From contig DLHI01000021.1 in assembly GCA_002483135.1 (NCBI GenBank), positions 242 through 64,241 of the forward strand: DNA of 64,000 nt. Direction: 5' to 3'. Of this stretch, positions 61,146 through 64,000 are shown piece after piece (within the stretch, counting starts at the first letter, position 1; each line of letters opens with the position of its first letter). The DNA comes from Hyphomonadaceae bacterium UBA7672. Lineage in GTDB: Bacteria; Pseudomonadota; Alphaproteobacteria; Caulobacterales; Hyphomonadaceae. The position numbers and the translations under genes are program-made. Below the pieces are notes generated by a model. That model was not told the DNA's origin, did not search any database, and worked only from the letters and a program-made list of their open reading frames with translations.

Positions 61146-61324
61146 CCCCAACGCATCGCCATCCCGCCAACTCGCAGCCACCTGCGAGATCGCAGACCCG
61201 CGCCCAATTTGCCGACAGGAAGCAAAATGACAGCCCGACAGTATCCCAGCCTGACAGCTGCAGCCCGAGCGCCAGCCAGTCGCCCGAAGCCCAGGCAATT
61301 CCCTAAGGTCACCCTAACATCCGC

Positions 61325-61390
61325 TTCGCACATGCGGAATTTTATTCGCACCTGCGGCAATTTTAATCTTGCCTTTGCCGCAGTGCGGCA
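61325..61390 (+). promoter_or_regulatory. Triple CGCA-N-TGCG palindromes, predicted PhaR operators
   Basis: Three similar palindromes in a row: CGCACATGCGG (61328-61338), CGCACCTGCGG (61348-61358) and TGCCGCAGTGCGGCA (61376-61390, a perfect 15-bp palindrome). They occur just upstream of the phasin start, as PhaR sites (TGC-rich palindromes) do in other proteobacteria. Confidence 0.6.
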
Positions 61391-61437
61391 TTAGATGGGG
61401 ATCACAGAGTTAGGACCACCCTCTCAGGAGCCTCCCC

Positions 61438-61866
61438 ATGAACCCGATGACCGACATGTTCGACTTCAACAAGAACCTCGAACAATTCTCGAAAATGATG
61501 CCGGATTTCGCCAACGCCGCCCCGATGAAAGCCTTCACCGACATGCAGGCGAAGTACCGCGCTGTCGCGATCGAAGCCCTCAACAAGAACGTCGAGCTGA
61601 CGACCGCCTGGATGACCGACGCCGCGAAAGACGCGACGGCGCTCATGACCCCGGAAGCCCAGCCGACCGCCTACGCCAAAAAAGCCGGCGAACTGGCTCA
61701 GGCCACGATGCAGGACATCCCGGCCCGTCTGATGGCCTACGCTGAAGTCGCCAAGAAAGCCCAGACCGAGCTGCTCGACACCGTCGTCGCCCTGACGCCG
61801 AAAGTTGTCGAAGAAGCCACCGAAGCCACGACCAAGGCTGCCAAAGCCGCCAAGAAAGCCGCCTAA
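61438..61866 (+). CDS. phaP: Phasin family protein
   Basis: The product is 142 aa, without signal or membrane segment. It matches phasin_2: MFDFNKNLEQFSKMMPDF, MKAFTDMQAKYRAVAIEALN, KNVELTTAWMTDAAKDA, and a C-terminal Lys/Ala tail (TKAAKAAKKAA). Phasins coat PHB granules. The upstream palindromes and PhaR elsewhere in the window explain its likely control. Its mRNA may end at hairpins at 62106 and 62162. Confidence 0.92.
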   Translation: MNPMTDMFDFNKNLEQFSKMMPDFANAAPMKAFTDMQAKYRAVAIEALNKNVELTTAWMTDAAKDATALMTPEAQPTAYAKKAGELAQATMQDIPARLMAYAEVAKKAQTELLDTVVALTPKVVEEATEATTKAAKAAKKAA

Positions 61867-62105
61867 GCTTTCTTCGCGCGTGAGCGCCGGGTCCGGACCT
61901 CCTCCTCCCCCGGACCCGGCTGCTCCCTCCCCCTCTCGGGGGTAAATGCCTGATCCGACAAAGGGCGCGTTGAGTTCGTTTCGATCTCCGCGCCCGAGTC
62001 GCTTGTAGCGTAGCGTTGCGTTTGTATCCGGCCCGATGGGCGCGTTGCAGCTGTCGCTGCATTTGCCGCCTCCCTTCGGCCTCCGGCGTATGCGTAAGTG
62101 GAGTT

Positions 62106-62128
62106 GGCCGATTCGAGTCTCATCGGCC
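62106..62128. terminator. Hairpin downstream of the phasin gene
   Basis: GGCCGAT (62106-62112) pairs with ATCGGCC (62122-62128), with a 9-nt loop. There is no T-run, so it may be a processing structure or weak terminator. Confidence 0.45.
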
Positions 62129-62130
62129 GA

Positions 62131-62151
62131 GTAGAGTAAAAAGCGTAGAGT
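62131..62151 (+). repeat. GTAGAGTAA / GTAGAGT direct repeat
   Basis: GTAGAGTAA (62131-62139) and GTAGAGT (62145-62151) mirror the pair at 4844-4863. Both sites precede a GC-rich hairpin. Confidence 0.6.
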
Positions 62152-62161
62152 GATGGGAAGG

Positions 62162-62186
62162 CGCGCTTCATCGAAGCGCGTCTTTC
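62162..62186 (+). terminator. Rho-independent terminator candidate, between phasin and ApbE
   Basis: CGCGCTTC (62162-62169) pairs with GAAGCGCG (62173-62180), followed by TCTTTCT. It lies between the phasin (plus) and the ApbE stop (minus) and can serve the plus-strand transcript. Confidence 0.6.
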
Positions 62187-62189
62187 TGT

Positions 62190-63197
62190 TTATTCCGCCA
62201 TCGCCAGCGCAGCCTTCGAAAGATGCGTTCGCGTCCCATCGGCCGTCCGAACAGCAAACACGGCCGCCAACCCCAGCCGCTCCGCCATCGCAAGCCCATC
62301 GCCAAGCCCCAGCGCAAAAAGCGCCGTCGCCCACCCATCGGCGTCCATGCAGTGTTCGTGGATCACAGCGACGCCACAGACATCCCCCGCCGGCGTCTTC
62401 CCCGTTCGCCCATCCAGCAGATGCGAACCCCCATCCCGCCGCCGCACGAAATCGCCCGACGTCGCGACCGCCAGATTCACCAGCGCGATATCCGTCTCCG
62501 CCTCCCCCGCCGCCAGCGGCAAGTCCGACAACTCAAGCGCCACCCACCACGGCTGCGCATCCGGCTTCACGCCCCACCCCACAAACTCGCCGCCGATCTC
62601 CATCAGGAAACTCGGCACGCCAAGCTCACGCAGGCGCGCTGCGCAGAGATCAACGGCGTAGCCCTTCGCGATGGAGGACAGATCCAGCCCCACGCCGCCG
62701 GGCTGAAAGGCGCGACGCGCTTCAGGATCAATCCGGACATCACGCCATGAGGCGCGCTTCTGTCCGCTTCCGATGTGGGCGAGCGCCTCCAGCGCCGGCC
62801 CAAACCCCAGCATGTCCATCCGCCTCGCCAGCGCGGGATCATATGCGCCATCCGTCAGCGTCGCGATTCCCATTGCGCGTGACAGCACGGTGAAGAATTC
62901 CGGCTGAAGTTCGCGCCAACCCTCCTCCGCCCGGTTGAACCGGCAGAGATCGGACTCCATCTCCCATCCACTCATCTGCCGGATCACCAGCGCGCATGCA
63001 CCGTCCAGCGTCGCCATCACATCGGGATTGGAGATACTCTCCGGAGCAGCAAACGACAGCGACCAGCCCGTGCCCATCGTCGCGCCCGACAGCCGCCGCA
63101 CCGGCGCATCGATGCGCGAGGCGTGCACGTCCGCCGGCTTCATGCCTTTCGGGATCAGGAGACGAGGGTCTGATGGTCTGGACTGCGTCACTGTCAT
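62190..63197 (-). CDS. apbE: FAD:protein FMN transferase (ApbE)
   Basis: The product is 335 aa. It shows the ApbE signature: SGATMGTGWSLSF, the flavin/Mg site GVGLDLSSIAKGYAVD, FLMEIGGEFVGWG, the TSGDF loop and SHLLDGRTGKTPAG. It covalently attaches FMN to periplasmic or membrane targets. No cleavable signal is evident with either ATG (63197, or 63143 which avoids the flanking repeat), so the start is uncertain. It lies next to a DUF4198 gene on the same strand. Confidence 0.92.
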   Translation of the reverse strand: MTVTQSRPSDPRLLIPKGMKPADVHASRIDAPVRRLSGATMGTGWSLSFAAPESISNPDVMATLDGACALVIRQMSGWEMESDLCRFNRAEEGWRELQPEFFTVLSRAMGIATLTDGAYDPALARRMDMLGFGPALEALAHIGSGQKRASWRDVRIDPEARRAFQPGGVGLDLSSIAKGYAVDLCAARLRELGVPSFLMEIGGEFVGWGVKPDAQPWWVALELSDLPLAAGEAETDIALVNLAVATSGDFVRRRDGGSHLLDGRTGKTPAGDVCGVAVIHEHCMDADGWATALFALGLGDGLAMAERLGLAAVFAVRTADGTRTHLSKAALAMAE

Positions 63198-63309
63198 TCC
63201 CGCCGGAGCGCGTCAGCGCGAAGAGCGGGAACCCAGGAGTCGCGCGCACATGTGCCAGCCGCTCCTGGGTTCCGGGTCTGCGCAGCTTCGCTGCTTCGTC
63301 CGGAATGAC
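63193..63309. repeat. Inverted repeat (GTCATTCC family) between ApbE and the DUF4198 gene
   Basis: GTCATTCCCGCCGGAGCG and GAACCCAGGA on the left pair with TCCTGGGTTCCGGG and TCGTCCGGAATGAC on the right. It overlaps the possible upstream start of apbE. Confidence 0.8.
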
Positions 63310-63343
63310 AATACGGATCAGTCACGACAGACATCGGCCAGGA

Positions 63344-64000
63344 TCAGCCCGGCAGCACTTCCAGCACGGCCACATAGGTCGACATCGAGTTGACCGGCTT
63401 GCCTTCCATCGACGCAGTACCGCGCGATTCCGCTTCCAGCCAGTACATGCCTGCGTTCTCCAGCGTCAGCTTGACCGTGCCGTCCGCAGCGGACTTCAGG
63501 ACGATCTCGCCGGCTTCCTCGCGATAGCGGTCGCCGCCCGCGATGACCGTGACCTCGACGTTCGCAGCCGGCTTGCCGTTGTCCGTCAGCTTGAAGGTGA
63601 TCTCTTCGCCCGAATAGAGATCGTTCGGGTGCGTGACCGGAACCAGCTCCAGGCCCTTGCCCGTCGGCGTGATCGCGCTCGGCGCGCCGTTAGTGACGAA
63701 GGTCTCGACACGGCGGCTGGAGAGCGTCAGCTCGACGCCCGGCTTCGTGTCGATGCCCTGCGCTACGTATTCGGCCATCGTGCCGCGCCAGCGCTTCGTC
63801 TCCGCGCCTTCCTTCCAAGACGCGTTCAGGCCGCTGTTCGCCTGAGCAATGCGGTAAGTCCCCTTCTGGTCGAGCTTGAGGTCGAACGTCGTGCGATACT
63901 GGCCGACGGTCGCGTTCACCGGCTTCACCGAAGAGCCATCAGGCGCCGTGATGCTGATCGCATCGATCTGCATCGGGCGGTGATCGGGGAAGAACAGGTT
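63344..64000 (-). CDS. DUF4198-like periplasmic protein, 5' truncated by the window edge
   Basis: At least 218 residues are present; the frame stays open to the right edge (upstream residues NLFFPDHRP precede MQIDAISITAPDGS). It matches DUF4198, a metal-uptake or NikM-like envelope domain: GSSVKPVNATVGQYRTTFDL, YSGEEITFKLTDNGKPAANV and AGMYWLEAESRG. It precedes ApbE in the direction of transcription, suggesting shared function, possibly with metal-linked TonB uptake. Start not in the window. Confidence 0.8.
   Translation of the reverse strand, partial: NLFFPDHRPMQIDAISITAPDGSSVKPVNATVGQYRTTFDLKLDQKGTYRIAQANSGLNASWKEGAETKRWRGTMAEYVAQGIDTKPGVELTLSSRRVETFVTNGAPSAITPTGKGLELVPVTHPNDLYSGEEITFKLTDNGKPAANVEVTVIAGGDRYREEAGEIVLKSAADGTVKLTLENAGMYWLEAESRGTASMEGKPVNSMSTYVAVLEVLPG

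Overview
The window looks like chromosomal DNA of a GC-rich (roughly 62-65% by eye) prosthecate, holdfast-forming alphaproteobacterium, most likely Caulobacterales/Hyphomonadaceae. The evidence is the 5' end of a 16S rRNA gene at the left edge with an alphaproteobacterial start, an hfaABD holdfast-anchor operon, a class I PHA synthase with PhaR and phasin, many lipoprotein and TonB-linked catabolic genes, and abundant short intergenic inverted repeats of the kind found in that group. No species assignment is possible from the sequence alone.

Layout. Positions 1-47 are the 16S rRNA start (minus strand) with tandem sigma-70-like promoters at about 375-403 and 532-560. Positions 839-5442 hold a small secreted protein, a CBS-domain protein and hfaA-hfaB-hfaD. 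Positions 5460-9680 carry a saccharopine-dehydrogenase-like reductase, a CocE-type hydrolase and a sterol-desaturase-like membrane enzyme. Positions 9700-17463 are a minus-strand cluster of four tandem DUF885 lipoproteins (putative metallopeptidases) ending in a small Cys-rich lipoprotein. Positions 17632-27854 are mixed housekeeping and accessory genes: SDR, NTF2-like, YdcZ-type transporter, PAS, tandem PilZ, Mph-like kinase, crotonase, GYF-like, VIT1/CCC1 and a DEAD-box helicase with a KPFR-rich tail.

Positions 27974-31578 are the most unusual part. A flavin-dependent (LLM) oxidoreductase gene has had its first ~170 bp duplicated 1.8 kb away. Between the copies lie about 1.6 kb of less GC-rich DNA with two very short ORFs that end in the same peptide (SEGWGG-stop), a small two-helix membrane protein, and a broken relative of the intact gene that follows. 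Positions 31786-44976 contain gamma-carbonic anhydrase, PhoH, P450, cyclophilin, a DUF433/DUF5615 toxin-antitoxin-like pair, PhoD phosphatase, and a TelA-like/DUF6384/coiled-coil operon followed by a phytase-like esterase.

Positions 45160-54391 hold an M28 peptidase, 3-hydroxybutyrate dehydrogenase, a divergent LD-carboxypeptidase/Mpl-type ligase pair (peptidoglycan recycling), a penicillin-acylase-family enzyme and a TonB receptor. Positions 54484-64000 hold a DUF559 gene bracketed by inverted repeats, a polyhydroxyalkanoate island (membrane protein sharing PhaR's tail, phaR, alpha/beta hydrolase, phaC, phasin with three palindromes upstream), ApbE and the 3' part of a DUF4198 gene.

PHA metabolism links bdhA (46371), phaR, phaC and the phasin. 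Surface attachment is represented by hfaABD, with PilZ and PAS sensors as possible regulators. At least five families of intergenic inverted repeats are scattered through the window. All family assignments were made by eye from motifs; no database search was run.
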